DNA of 64,000 nt from JACVRW01 sp963757815. Lineage in GTDB: Bacteria > Actinomycetota > Thermoleophilia > Solirubrobacterales > Thermoleophilaceae. The stretch spans positions 62,001-126,000 of the forward strand of contig CAVWSN010000029.1 in NCBI GenBank assembly GCA_963757815.1, written 5' to 3'. Each line of letters starts with the position of its first letter. The stretch's first letter is position 1. The notes under the pieces are model-generated. The model was not told the DNA's origin. It saw only the letters and a program-made list of their open reading frames with translations, and did not search any database. Shown here piece by piece: positions 16,036 through 24,998 of the stretch. The translations under genes and the position numbers were made by a program.

Positions 16036-17518
16036 GTGCCGGGACGTCGCAGCCTCTGCATCCTCCTGGCGCTGGCCGCACTCGCTGCGGCGGGGCTCGC
16101 ACTACCGGCCCGCGCCACCGCGCAGGCCGAGCGCCCGCTCACCGTCATGACGTTCAACATCTGGTACGGCGGCGTGCAGGTCGACTTCAGGCAAGTTGCG
16201 CGCTCGATTCGGGAAGCGGGGGCGGATGTCGTCGGCGTCCAGGAGCCCGAGGGGAACCTGCGCAGGCTCGCCGCGGCGGCCGGCCTCCCCTACGTCGACG
16301 ACAGCCTCCACCTGATCTCGCGCTACCCGCTGTTCGCGGTCGAGCGGCGCGGCCTGCGGCTCGCCTACGTGGCGCTCGACCTCGATCACGTCGTCGCCGT
16401 CGGCAACCTTCACCTGACCTGCTGTCCCTACGGCCCCGAGGAGGCGGCCGCGGGCAAGCGTGCGCGGCAGGTCCTCGCGCTCGAGCGCTCTCTGCGGCTG
16501 CCCGAGATCCGCCCCTACATCCGCTCGCTCGGCCCGCTCGCCCGGGACGGCGTCCCAGCCTTCCTGACCGGCGACTTCAACTCTCCCTCGCACCTCGACT
16601 GGACCGAGGCGGTGGCCCTGGCGCGCCCGCAGCGGGTGCCCTATCCGCTCGCCTGGCCCGTGTCGCTTGCCCTCGCCCGGGCAGGCTTCCGCGACTCGTA
16701 CCGCGAGGCGCACCCGGATCCCGTCGCGACTCCCGGGTACACCTGGACGCCCGGCACGCCGGCGCCGCGAATACGGCGCCGGGAGACGCTCGACCGGATC
16801 GACTGGGTGATGGCCGCCGGGCCCGCGCGCACACTCGCCGCCCGCCTCGTCGGGGAGACTGGCGGCCCCGACGTGGAGGTCGGGGTGAGCCCGTTCGGGT
16901 CGGATCACCGGGCGGTGGCGTCGACGTTCTCCGTCACGCCCGCCGCCGCGCCGCCGCTCGTCAGCGCGGAGCCGCGCGTGGTCACGAGAGGCAAGCGCGT
17001 GAGCGTCCGCTACACGGGCACCGCGGGCGGGCCCGGCCGAGAGATCGCGATCCTGCGCGGCTCCTCGCGAAAGCCGCTGATGTCGATCCCGATCTACGAC
17101 GCCTCCGACCACCTCGCCTCCTACTTCGGGACATCGACGCTCCGGCCGGGCGCCTACCGCGCGGCACTGCTGCGCGGTAACGGGGGCGTGGCCGCGAGCT
17201 ATCGCTTCTGGGTCGAGGCGCCCGGGACCAAGCCGGCGATCACAGCGACTCGCCGGTCATTCGCCCGCGGCGAGCCGATCGGGCTCAGATGGGAGGGCGC
17301 GCCGGCCAACCGGCTCGACTGGGTCGGCATCTACCGCGCGGGCGATGGGCGACCTCTACGGGTATCTCGGCTTCAAGTACACGGGCGCGCGCCCGACAGG
17401 CCGGATGAGCTTCACGAAAGCCGACCTCGGGACGCTCGAGCCGGGCCGCTACCGCGCGACGCTCATGCTGGACGACGGCTACAGCGTGCTGGCGGACACC
17501 AGCTTCCGCGTGCGCTGA
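16036..17518 (+). CDS. Secreted EEP-family phosphodiesterase/nuclease (frameshifted)
   Basis: The protein opens with a signal peptide (MPGRRSLCILLALAALAAAG, cleavage after ARATAQA) and an endonuclease/exonuclease/phosphatase domain. Catalytic motifs are TFNIWYGG, the Glu in VQEPEG, GDFNSPSHLDW and the closing GSDHRAV. Two Ig-like beta-sandwich segments follow (PRVVTRGKRVSVRYTG; RRSFARGEPIGLRWEG). Secreted EEP proteins include sphingomyelinases, phospholipases and nucleases. One extra G in the GGG at 17347-17349 breaks the frame; deleting it restores GDLYGYLGFKYTG through ADTSFRVR and a TGA at 17518. The GTG at 16036 is preferred over ATG 15991 because it gives a clean signal peptide and leaves the operator upstream. 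Confidence 0.8.
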
Positions 17519-17554
17519 ACCGCGCCGCTCGCACGGAGCCTCGCGAGCCGCCCG

Positions 17555-18886
17555 TCAGCCCGCGGTGAGCACGGACGCGAACTCGCGCGGTCCGCGGCCG
17601 AGCGCCTGCGCGGCCGCGTCGCGGCCGGTCCTCACGGCGCCCTCCATGTAGCCCGCCACCCACTGATCCGAGCCGCAGACGTAGAAGGGCGGCTCGTGCG
17701 TGCCGTGCAGCGGGCCAACCGCCATCACGTCGCCGGGCCGCCAGCCGGTCACGTAGCCCTGGGTGAAGGGGTCGAGCGCCCATGTGCGCGTCCCGTAGAG
17801 GATCGGGTCGAGGGCCTCGTCGCCCATGAGCGACGCGAGCGTGGCCAGGAACTCCCGGCGCCGCTCTGGTTCGGGCGTGGCGAGGAACGGGCCGAGCCGG
17901 TCGGGCGGCGTGAGCGAGGACAGGATCCCGTCGCGCTGGATCCACACCGAGGCCCAGACCCCGTCGGAGGTGGCGCCGCCGACCTGCCAGAACGAGCTCG
18001 GGTAGGCCACCACCGTCTTGGCGGCGAGCGCGTGGCGCTGGCGGTGAAGCGATCCGAGCCGCTCGCCCGACACACCTGTGATCGCCACATCCCGGAGCGG
18101 CCCCACCGGCAGCGCGCAGACAACCGCCTCGGCCTCGATCCGCTCCCCGTCGCGCAGGAACACGGTGCAGCGGCGCGGCGCGACGCCGAGCGCCACCACC
18201 ACGCAGCCGAGCCGAACCCGCTCGCCGAGCTCGGCGGCCATGCGGAGCGCGACGGTGGCCGAGCCCTCCGCAACGCGCAGGTGCTCCCAGTGACGCTCGT
18301 CGTAGAACCCGTGCGCACCGGCCTCAGCCTCCTTGCGGAGCTGGGCGAGCAACGACGTGCGCTCGACAGAGTCGATCGACAGCGACCTGTGCTGGTGGTC
18401 CAGGTAGCGGATCACGCCAGGGCGAGTGCCGAGCGTGCGCAGCCACGCGCCGACGCTCAGCCGGTCGAGCCGCCGGGCGTCCGGATGACTCCAGGGGTCG
18501 CGGGGGTCGACGCCCCGCGCGAGCGCCGCGAACTCCGCTTCGACGCGCTCGAGGTCGGCGACGTCCTCGTCGTCCATCCAGGGCGCCCGCTCGCCGACGG
18601 CCACGCCCTCGTCGGCGCCCCAGGCCGGCGGCAGGTCGATGTCGGTGTAGCTCGGTTCGAGGGTCAGGCCGAGCTCGCGGGTGAGCTCCACGTAGGCGCT
18701 CATCCACTCGGCGACCACCTCGCCACCCCACTGCACAGGCCTGCCGTCGGGAAGGAGCTCCTGCTCGACCCGCCCACCCGGGCGCTCGCGCGCCTCGAGC
18801 ACGACGACGTCCGCGCCGGCCGCCGCGAGGTCGCGCGCAGCGGACAGGCCGGCCAGCCCGGCGCCGATGACGATCACGTCATGCAA
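17555..18886 (-). CDS. Flavin-dependent amine oxidase 1
   Basis: This 443-residue protein has the MAO-type dinucleotide fold IVIGAGLAGLSAARDL (residues 5-20), the ARERPGGRV motif that follows the FAD ribose acid, and a C-terminal FAD-binding end VCGSDQWVAGYMEGAVRTGR. By family it oxidises an amine to imine with O2 and releases aldehyde, ammonia and H2O2. There is no signal peptide, so it is likely cytosolic. It is divergent from the class III aminotransferase, and its inferred promoter (TGACTA, 17 bp, TATACT) overlaps the shared operator. The substrate is not identifiable. Confidence 0.9.
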   Translation of the reverse strand: MHDVIVIGAGLAGLSAARDLAAAGADVVVLEARERPGGRVEQELLPDGRPVQWGGEVVAEWMSAYVELTRELGLTLEPSYTDIDLPPAWGADEGVAVGERAPWMDDEDVADLERVEAEFAALARGVDPRDPWSHPDARRLDRLSVGAWLRTLGTRPGVIRYLDHQHRSLSIDSVERTSLLAQLRKEAEAGAHGFYDERHWEHLRVAEGSATVALRMAAELGERVRLGCVVVALGVAPRRCTVFLRDGERIEAEAVVCALPVGPLRDVAITGVSGERLGSLHRQRHALAAKTVVAYPSSFWQVGGATSDGVWASVWIQRDGILSSLTPPDRLGPFLATPEPERRREFLATLASLMGDEALDPILYGTRTWALDPFTQGYVTGWRPGDVMAVGPLHGTHEPPFYVCGSDQWVAGYMEGAVRTGRDAAAQALGRGPREFASVLTAG

Positions 18887-18934
18887 GTGCCGTGGAATCC
18901 GCGCTCAGGTGAGGAAGGACGGCCAACCGCCGGG

Positions 18935-18978
18935 AGTATAAACGGACTTTGACTTTGTAGTCAGTCACACGATATGAT
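18935..18978. promoter_or_regulatory. Overlapping divergent promoters with operator copy 2
   Basis: On the plus strand TTGACT (18949-18954) and TATGAT (18973-18978) are 18 bp apart, placing transcription at about 18985, two bases before the aminotransferase ATG. On the minus strand TGACTA (18963-18958) and TATACT (18940-18935) are 17 bp apart and serve the amine oxidase. The palindrome TGACTTTGTAGTCA (18950-18963) contains both -35 hexamers, so one bound repressor could shut both promoters. Confidence 0.65.
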
Positions 18979-18986
18979 CGCCGCGC

Positions 18987-20372
18987 ATGCCTTCCGACGG
19001 CACTGCGGACCGGCTCTCGCACGACGCCCTCCGTCACCTGTGGCTCCACTTCACCGGGATGGGCGACCTCGACCCGGACGGGCTGCAGGTGATCGTCCGC
19101 GGCGAGGGTTGCTACCTCGAGGACTCGCACGGCAAGCGCTACCTCGATGCTCTCGCAGGCCTCTTCTGTGTCAACGCCGGCTACAGCTTCGGCGCCGAGA
19201 TGGGTGAGGCCGCGGCGGCGCAGATGCGCGAGCTGCCGTTCGCGATCAACTGGACCTTCGCCCACCCGCGCTCGATCGAGCTCGCCGCCGAGCTGGCACG
19301 GCTGGCGCCCGGCGACCTCAACCGGGCGTTCTTCGTGAGCGGCGGCTCCGAGGCCGTCGAGGCCGCGTGGAAGCTCGCCCGCCAGTACCACGCCGCGCGC
19401 GGCGAGCGGCGCTGGAAGGCGATCGCCCGCCGCGTGGCCTATCACGGGACCACGATGGGCGCGCTGTCGATCAACGGCTGCACCGACCTGCGCACCCCGT
19501 TCGAGCCGCTCGTGCCGGACGTGCTGCACGTGTCGAACACCAACCGCTACCACCGCCCGCCGGAGGAGAGCGAGGAGGAGTTCACGGGCTTCCTCCTCGA
19601 CGAGCTCGAGCAGACGATCGAGCAGGCGGGCCCCGGGACCGTCGCGATGGTGATCATGGAGCCGGTTCAGAACGCGGGCGGCTCGTTCATGCCGCCGGCC
19701 GGCTACTGGGCGGGCGTGCGTGAGCTCTGCGACCGCTACGGGATCCTGCTCTGCGCCGACGAGGTGATCACGAGCTTCGGCCGCGTCGGCGCCTGGTTCG
19801 CCTCCGAGCCCTTCGACATCAGGCCCGACCTGATCACGACCGCGAAGGGGCTGTCCTCGGCCTACGCGGCCATCGGTGCGCTGATCGCGAGCGATCGCGT
19901 GATGGAGCCGTTCGAGAAGCCGGGCGCGATGTTCACGCACGGCATGACGTTCGGCGGCCATCCGGTGCAGGCCGCGGTTGCGCTCAAGAACATCGAGATC
20001 ATGCGCCGCGAGGGCCTCGTCGAGCGCGTCGTCGAGCACCAGGACGAGTTCCGGGCGACTCTCGAGCGGCTGCTCGAGCTGCCGATCGTCGGCGACGTGC
20101 GCGGCACGGGCTACTTCTACGCGATCGAGCTCGTCAAGGACAGCGACACCCGCGAAGGGTTCAGCGACGACGAGTGCGACGCGCTCCTGCGCGGCTTCCT
20201 CTCCCCCGAGCTCTTCAGGAACGGGCTGATCTGCCGCGCGGACGACCGCGGCGACCCGGTCATCCAGATCTCCCCGCCGCTGGTGGCGGGGCCGGAGGAG
20301 TTCGAGGAGATCGTCCGCATACTCGGCGCCGCGCTCGAGCAGGCGAGCGAGCGGATGGCGGTCGCTCGTTGA
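18987..20372 (+). CDS. Class III (omega) aminotransferase
   Basis: This 461-residue PLP enzyme matches the putrescine/beta-alanine:pyruvate transaminase group. Visible are FVSGGSEAVEAAWKLARQ for phosphate binding, AYHGTT, the Asp in LCADEVITSFGRVG that pairs with the pyridine nitrogen, and TTAKGLSSAYAAIGA with the Schiff-base lysine. These enzymes move a terminal amino group from diamines or omega-amino acids to pyruvate or 2-oxoglutarate, leaving an aldehyde. The promoter predicts a leader of about two bases, so translation is probably leaderless. Its stop overlaps the next gene's TTG. Specificity within the class is inferred from the PotABCD and amine-oxidase neighbours. Confidence 0.92.
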   Translation: MPSDGTADRLSHDALRHLWLHFTGMGDLDPDGLQVIVRGEGCYLEDSHGKRYLDALAGLFCVNAGYSFGAEMGEAAAAQMRELPFAINWTFAHPRSIELAAELARLAPGDLNRAFFVSGGSEAVEAAWKLARQYHAARGERRWKAIARRVAYHGTTMGALSINGCTDLRTPFEPLVPDVLHVSNTNRYHRPPEESEEEFTGFLLDELEQTIEQAGPGTVAMVIMEPVQNAGGSFMPPAGYWAGVRELCDRYGILLCADEVITSFGRVGAWFASEPFDIRPDLITTAKGLSSAYAAIGALIASDRVMEPFEKPGAMFTHGMTFGGHPVQAAVALKNIEIMRREGLVERVVEHQDEFRATLERLLELPIVGDVRGTGYFYAIELVKDSDTREGFSDDECDALLRGFLSPELFRNGLICRADDRGDPVIQISPPLVAGPEEFEEIVRILGAALEQASERMAVAR

Positions 20373-22054
20373 GCACGGCGAACGGCGCCGGCGGAGGACG
20401 ATCCTCCGTCGCCGGCCAGCCGGCGACCTCGGACACGGCCGACGCGATCGTGGTCGGCGGCGGCCACAACGGGCTCACCACCGCGGCCTACCTCGCCCGC
20501 GCCGGGCTGCGGGTGTGCGTGCTCGAGCGGCGGCCGATTCTCGGCGGCGCCTGCGTGACCGAGGAGGTGTGGCCTGGCCACCGCGTGTCGCGGGCCTCAT
20601 ACGTGGTGTCCATGCTGCAGCCGAAGGTCGTGAGGGAACTGCGGCTGCGCGAGTTCGGCTACGAGCCGATCCCGCTCGACCCGGCGTTCGGCACGTTCGC
20701 CCCGGACGGGCTGCCGGTGCTGTTCTGGAGCGATCCCGCGCGCACGCGGGAGTCGATCGCGCGGCACTCGAAGCGCGACGCTCTCCGCTACCCGGAATTC
20801 GAGGAGCTGCTCGCCCGCATGGCCGCCTTCCTCCGTCCGATGATGCTGCGCCCGCCGCCCGCGCTCGGGTCGAAGCGCCCGGGCGACATGCTCTCGCTGC
20901 TGCGCGAGGCGGGACGCGCGGCGGGGATGTCGCGGCGCGACGTGCTCGAGCTCTACCGCCTGCTCACCATGTCCGTGGGCGACCTTCTCGACGAGTGGTT
21001 CGAGTCGGACGCGATCAAGGGCGCATTCGCCTCGACCGGGGTGGTCGGCGTCTGGGCCGGCCCACGCACGCCGGGCACCGCCTACAACCTGCTCCACCAC
21101 GCACTCGGCGAGCTCGAAGGCGTGAGCGGGCTCTGGGGCCACGTGAAGGGCGGCATGGGCGCAATCTCGCAGGCGATCGCCCGCAGCGCGGAGTCCGCCG
21201 GCGCCACGATCCGCACCGGTGCCGGCGTGCGCTCGATCGACGTGTCGGGCGGGCGGGTGACGGGCGTGACGCTCGAGAGCGGCGAGGAGATCCGGGCCCC
21301 GCTCGTTGCCTCCGGCACGCACCCGCGCACCACGGTCCTCGGGCTGACCGGCGGCGAGCACTTCCCCGACGAGGTCGTGCGCGACATGGAGCGCTTCCGG
21401 TCCCGCGGCGGCTCGGTCAAGGTCAACTGCGTGCTCGCCGAGCCGCCGCGCTACGAGGGCGTCCCGGCCGCCGAGGCCGAGCCCCTGCTGCACACCGGGC
21501 TCGCCCTCTGCCCCTCAATCGGCTACCTCGAGCGGGCCTGGCAGGACGCCACGCGCGGCGTGCCCGCCGACGCGCCCTACGTGGAGATCGAGGTACCGAG
21601 TGCGGCGGACCCGACGCTCACCGACGACGGCTCATGCGTGATGACCCTCTTCACCCAGTACGGCCCCCACGACGAGTCCGGCTGGCCCGAGGGCGCGCGC
21701 GAGGCCTACGGCGAGCGCTGCCTGGAGATCGTGGCTCGTCACGCGCCCAACGTGAAGGACGCGCTGATCCACCATGAGGTGCTGGCGCCTCCCGACCTGG
21801 AGAGCATCTTCGGGCTCGACGGCGGCTCGATCTTCCAGGGCGAGCAGGGGCTCGAGCAGATGGCGTTCATGCGTCCCTCGCCGCTGCTCGCCCAGTACGC
21901 GACGCCGGTGGAAGGGCTCTACCTGTGCGGCGCGGGCACGCACCCGGGCGGCGGGGTGATGGCCGCCTGCGGGCACAACGCGGCGATGCGGATCCTCAAG
22001 GACCGCAGATCGCTCAGGCGACGGCTGCCGCTTGCAGCCCGTTTCCATCTGTGA
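20369..22054 (+). CDS. PYROXD2-like FAD/NAD(P) oxidoreductase
   Basis: The protein (about 561 residues) belongs to the phytoene-desaturase-like group that includes animal PYROXD2. It has VVGGGHNGLTTAAYLARAG, the second FAD motif ERRPILGGACVTEEVWPG, an inner strand GAGVRSIDVSGGRVTGV, and a C-terminal FAD loop LYLCGAGTHPGGGVMAACGH. The bacterial role is not established; carotenoid desaturation is unlikely because no carotenoid gene is nearby. A TTG at 20369 overlaps the aminotransferase TGA (TTGA), indicating coupling. The first ~25 residues before the FAD motif are Gly/Ser-rich. An amine or aldehyde oxidation step is inferred from context. Confidence 0.85.
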   Translation: MSTANGAGGGRSSVAGQPATSDTADAIVVGGGHNGLTTAAYLARAGLRVCVLERRPILGGACVTEEVWPGHRVSRASYVVSMLQPKVVRELRLREFGYEPIPLDPAFGTFAPDGLPVLFWSDPARTRESIARHSKRDALRYPEFEELLARMAAFLRPMMLRPPPALGSKRPGDMLSLLREAGRAAGMSRRDVLELYRLLTMSVGDLLDEWFESDAIKGAFASTGVVGVWAGPRTPGTAYNLLHHALGELEGVSGLWGHVKGGMGAISQAIARSAESAGATIRTGAGVRSIDVSGGRVTGVTLESGEEIRAPLVASGTHPRTTVLGLTGGEHFPDEVVRDMERFRSRGGSVKVNCVLAEPPRYEGVPAAEAEPLLHTGLALCPSIGYLERAWQDATRGVPADAPYVEIEVPSAADPTLTDDGSCVMTLFTQYGPHDESGWPEGAREAYGERCLEIVARHAPNVKDALIHHEVLAPPDLESIFGLDGGSIFQGEQGLEQMAFMRPSPLLAQYATPVEGLYLCGAGTHPGGGVMAACGHNAAMRILKDRRSLRRRLPLAARFHL

Positions 22055-22193
22055 CGACTTTCCCAGCCAGGCGGCCGGGGCATAGGTACAAACAGGCATC
22101 CCCCCACCGGCCTCGCCGCCCACTCGACTCGCAACCCGCCGGCCGACTGCCGCCGGGGTCCTCGGCGGCGAGGCCACCCAAGGAGGTTGACCC

Positions 22194-22478
22194 ATGGAGT
22201 ACGCAGAGCAGCTGCCTGCACAGCAATCGAAGCGGACGCTCGTCGCCTCGCTCGTGGCGCTCGTGCTCGGGGCCGCGATCGCAACCGGCGTCTGGGCAGT
22301 GGCCGATGATGACGGCAACGCCAGCGCCGGCGGAGGCTCGGGCTCATCGGCGGCCGCCGAGGACCCGGGCAGCCAGTACGGCACCTCGCAGTACCGGCTC
22401 ACGAACCCCCCGCAGCCCGTCGACGTCCCCCCGGCGCGCGCCCCGTACGCCGACCTGTACCGCTTCGGGCACCCCTAG
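22194..22478 (+). CDS. Small single-pass membrane protein
   Basis: This 94-residue protein has one hydrophobic segment (residues 14-36, TLVASLVALVLGAAIATGVW) after a short N-terminal tail, then a Gly/Ser linker and a Pro/Tyr-rich end. A strong Shine-Dalgarno, AAGGAGG at 22180-22186, sits seven bases before the ATG and supports a real gene. It resembles small actinobacterial anchors with an exported tail, but I recognise no family. It follows the PYROXD2-like gene after a 139-bp gap containing a 7-bp GC stem at 22149-22169, so it may be transcribed separately. Confidence 0.7.
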   Translation: MEYAEQLPAQQSKRTLVASLVALVLGAAIATGVWAVADDDGNASAGGGSGSSAAAEDPGSQYGTSQYRLTNPPQPVDVPPARAPYADLYRFGHP

Positions 22479-22492
22479 GCCCTGTGCCCCAC

Positions 22493-22523
22493 GGCTCGCG
22501 CGGCGCATAGAGTCGCGCGAGCC
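22493..22523. terminator. Stem-loop between convergent genes
   Basis: GGCTCGCGC (22493-22501) and GCGCGAGCC (22515-22523) pair perfectly over a 13-nt loop. The stem is between the stops of the small membrane protein and the 160-residue protein, which converge. This is the usual place for a bidirectional terminator, although no T run follows. Confidence 0.5.
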
Positions 22524-22527
22524 CCGC

Positions 22528-23010
22528 TCAACCAGTCAGTTCGTCGATCACGTCCTTCGAGTGCGTGACCGGCAGCCGGTTGCCCTCGAGCTCGATGCGT
22601 GAGCCGGTCGCCGACTCGATCAGCTCGAGCACGCGCACGTTCACGCGCTGGTGGACCTTCGCCTCGAGCCCCGCGCGCGGCACCTGGAAGACGAGCGCGC
22701 CCGGCTCGGTGTGCCGCGTGTGTTCGGCGAAGCCGTAGACCGTCGTCTCCGAGACCCCCACGAGCATCTTGTCCGGGAGGCCGCTCGCCGCGTCATGGGC
22801 ATGGGTTCCGGCCAGGTAGCCGCCCGCCGTTCCGACGCTGTCGCCAAGCGAGCCGAGCGCTCCGCCGGCATCGCCTCCGATAAGGCCGCCCGCGAAGCCT
22901 GCCCCGGTATGACCGCGGGGATAGAACTCGCCCACCGCGACGACGGTCTCCCCGATCCCCTGCGACGCGAGCGCTTCGTTGACTATCTCGACCATCCGCT
23001 CCTCGGACAT
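22528..23010 (-). CDS. Conserved-looking protein of unknown function, PotA-linked
   Basis: The 160-residue protein has an N-terminal helix (MVEIVNEALASQGIG), a Gly/Ala-rich stretch at residues 36-70 that could form a membrane-associated hairpin, and a C-terminal beta-rich part (LVGVSETTVYGF, GALVFQVPRAGLEAKVHQRV, SRIELEGNRLP). The C-terminal half vaguely resembles bacterial PH-like domains, but I cannot assign it. It begins 9 bp after the potA stop on the same strand, so it should be the last gene of the Pot operon. Confidence 0.6.
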   Translation of the reverse strand: MSEERMVEIVNEALASQGIGETVVAVGEFYPRGHTGAGFAGGLIGGDAGGALGSLGDSVGTAGGYLAGTHAHDAASGLPDKMLVGVSETTVYGFAEHTRHTEPGALVFQVPRAGLEAKVHQRVNVRVLELIESATGSRIELEGNRLPVTHSKDVIDELTG

Positions 23011-23019
23011 ACGAGATTT

Positions 23020-24108
23020 CTAGCGCAGGACGAGCGCGTGCTCCGGCTGCCAGCCGAGCTTCACGCGGTCGCCGATCTCCCAGCGGTCATCGGAGCGGGC
23101 CCGGAGCCAGTTCTGCTCCAGCGCCATCAGTCGCACGCCGGGCGCGAGCTCGACGATGACCTGGGTGCTCGTGCCCACGTAGACGCGCTCCACGATCGTC
23201 CCGTCGAGCGTGACCATGCCCTCCCCGATCTCCTCGTTGATTGCGATTTTCTCGGGGCGCACCGACAGCTGGACCTCCGCACCGCTCGTGCAATCGACCG
23301 GCACCCGTGCCTCGCAGACTGTGCCGCCGGCGAGCCGGACCCCGCCGTTCTCGCAGACTCCGGGCAGCAGGTTGGATACGCCGATGAAGCCCGCCACGAA
23401 GGGCTCAGTCGGGTGCTCGTAGATCTCCTCAGGGCTGCCGCATTGCCGGACCAGGCCGCGGTCCATCACCGCGATGCGATCCGACATCGCGAGCGCCTCC
23501 TCCTGGTCGTGGGTCACGTACAGGAAGGTGATCCCGACCTCGCGCTGGATCCCCTTCAGCTCCACCTGCATCTGCTTGCGCAGCTTGAGGTCGAGCGCGC
23601 CGAGCGGCTCGTCGAGGAGCAGCACCGAGGGCCGGTTGACGAGCGCTCGAGCGAGCGCCACGCGCTGCTTCTGCCCGCCCGAGAGCGCGCGCGGCCGGAC
23701 CCCGCCGCGCTCGTGCAGCTCGACCAGCTCGAGCGCCTCCCCTACCCGGCGGCGGATCTCATCCTTCTCGACCTTGCGCCGCTTGAGCCCGAAGGCAACG
23801 TTGTCCTCGATCGAGAGGTGCTCGAAGAGGGCGTAGCTCTGGAAAACGGTGTTGACGTTGCGCTTGTACGGCGGCACGGTCTCGACCGGCTCGCCCTCGA
23901 GGAAGATCCGGCCCCCGGTCGGCTGCTCGAAGCCCGCCACCATGCGCAGCGTGGTCGTCTTGCCGCATCCCGACGGGCCGAGCAGCGAGAAGAACTCGCC
24001 GTTCCCTATCTCGAGGTCGAGGGAGTCCACCGCCACGAAGTCCCCGAAGCGCTTGGTCACTCCCTCGAAGCGGATCGCCGACTGCGCTCCAACCGAGTTC
24101 TCGCTCAT
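23020..24108 (-). CDS. potA: Polyamine ABC transporter ATPase PotA
   Basis: The 362-residue ATPase has Walker A GPSGCGKTTTLR, Q-loop VFQSYALFEHLS, signature LSGGQKQRVALARAL, and Walker B SVLLLDEPLGALDLKLRKQM, followed by the H-loop VTHDQEEAL. The C-terminal 120 residues form a TOBE domain (LSVRPEKIAI). This is the PotA/FbpC/CysA family, and the two PotB/PotC-type permeases and PotD-type binding protein upstream support polyamine import. Its ATG overlaps the potC stop (ATGA). Substrate identity, spermidine versus putrescine or another cation, is not resolved. Confidence 0.92.
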   Translation of the reverse strand: MSENSVGAQSAIRFEGVTKRFGDFVAVDSLDLEIGNGEFFSLLGPSGCGKTTTLRMVAGFEQPTGGRIFLEGEPVETVPPYKRNVNTVFQSYALFEHLSIEDNVAFGLKRRKVEKDEIRRRVGEALELVELHERGGVRPRALSGGQKQRVALARALVNRPSVLLLDEPLGALDLKLRKQMQVELKGIQREVGITFLYVTHDQEEALAMSDRIAVMDRGLVRQCGSPEEIYEHPTEPFVAGFIGVSNLLPGVCENGGVRLAGGTVCEARVPVDCTSGAEVQLSVRPEKIAINEEIGEGMVTLDGTIVERVYVGTSTQVIVELAPGVRLMALEQNWLRARSDDRWEIGDRVKLGWQPEHALVLR

Positions 24109-24998
24109 GCGCCTTCCCTTCCGAGCAGCACCTTGAGCCCGCTCTCCCTGCGTCCGAACAGGCGCGGAATAATCAGCGCCAGCGCGATCGACAGCACGGA
24201 GATCACGAGCATGAAGGTGCCGATCGCGTTGATCGTCGGCCTCACGCCGAACCTGATCTGTGTCCAGATGCGCACCGGGAGCGGCTGCGGCGACTCGCCG
24301 GTGGTGAAGAACGACAGCACGAAGTCATCGAAGGACAGGGCGAAGACGAGCAGACCCGCGGCCAGCACTGCCGGCCAGAGGGCGGGCAGTGTCACGAGCC
24401 GCATCGTCTGCCAGCGAGTGGCGCCGAGGTCCATCGCGGCTTCCTCGACCTCGAGGCTCATCGACGCGAGTCGCGCGCGTACCACCACCGTCACGTAGGA
24501 GATCGAGAACGTGATGTGCGCGAGGACGATCGTGGTGACCGAGAGCTCGAGGCCCACCTGCGTGAACAGCAGCAGGGCCGACACGCCGGCCACGATCTCC
24601 GGCACGACGAGCGGGACGAGCATCAGGATGTTGAAGCTGTCCGACCAGCGGGTCCGCGAACGCACGAGCCCGTAGGCCAGCATGGTCCCGAGCACGGTCG
24701 CGATGACCATGGTGATGAGGGCGATCTGGATGCTCGCGATCAGCGAGTCGCGCAGCGACTCCGACTCGAAGAACAACTCGTACCAGCGCAGGCTGAAGCC
24801 GTCGAAGTCCTGCAACGAGCGGCTCGAGTTGAACGAGAACAACACGACCAGCACGATCGGCGCGAACAGGAACACGAAGAAGACGCCGGTGAAGAGCTTG
24901 AGAAAGCGCGGGCGGTCGAAGTCCTTCGGCGGCTTGGAGGGCGCGCCCGGGGCCCCGGGGCGGGCGGTCGTCGGGGTGTGCTCGACGTCGACGCTCAC
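24105..24998 (-). CDS. potC: Polyamine ABC permease PotC
   Basis: This 297-residue permease has a proline-rich N-terminal tail and six hydrophobic segments starting near residue 36 (FTGVFFVFLFAPIVLVVLFS). The EAA loop reads EVEEAAMDLGATRWQTMRLVTLPAL, the docking site for PotA. Placement after PotB and before PotA matches E. coli potABCD-type systems, with gene order D-B-C-A here. Both ends overlap neighbours by 4 bp (ATGA), indicating tight translational coupling. Confidence 0.92.
   Translation of the reverse strand: MSVDVEHTPTTARPGAPGAPSKPPKDFDRPRFLKLFTGVFFVFLFAPIVLVVLFSFNSSRSLQDFDGFSLRWYELFFESESLRDSLIASIQIALITMVIATVLGTMLAYGLVRSRTRWSDSFNILMLVPLVVPEIVAGVSALLLFTQVGLELSVTTIVLAHITFSISYVTVVVRARLASMSLEVEEAAMDLGATRWQTMRLVTLPALWPAVLAAGLLVFALSFDDFVLSFFTTGESPQPLPVRIWTQIRFGVRPTINAIGTFMLVISVLSIALALIIPRLFGRRESGLKVLLGREGA

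Noticed and set aside
20369..22054. Carotenoid phytoene desaturase
   Set aside because: The fold family matches, but the sequence is closer in style to PYROXD2 and no carotenoid synthesis gene is nearby.
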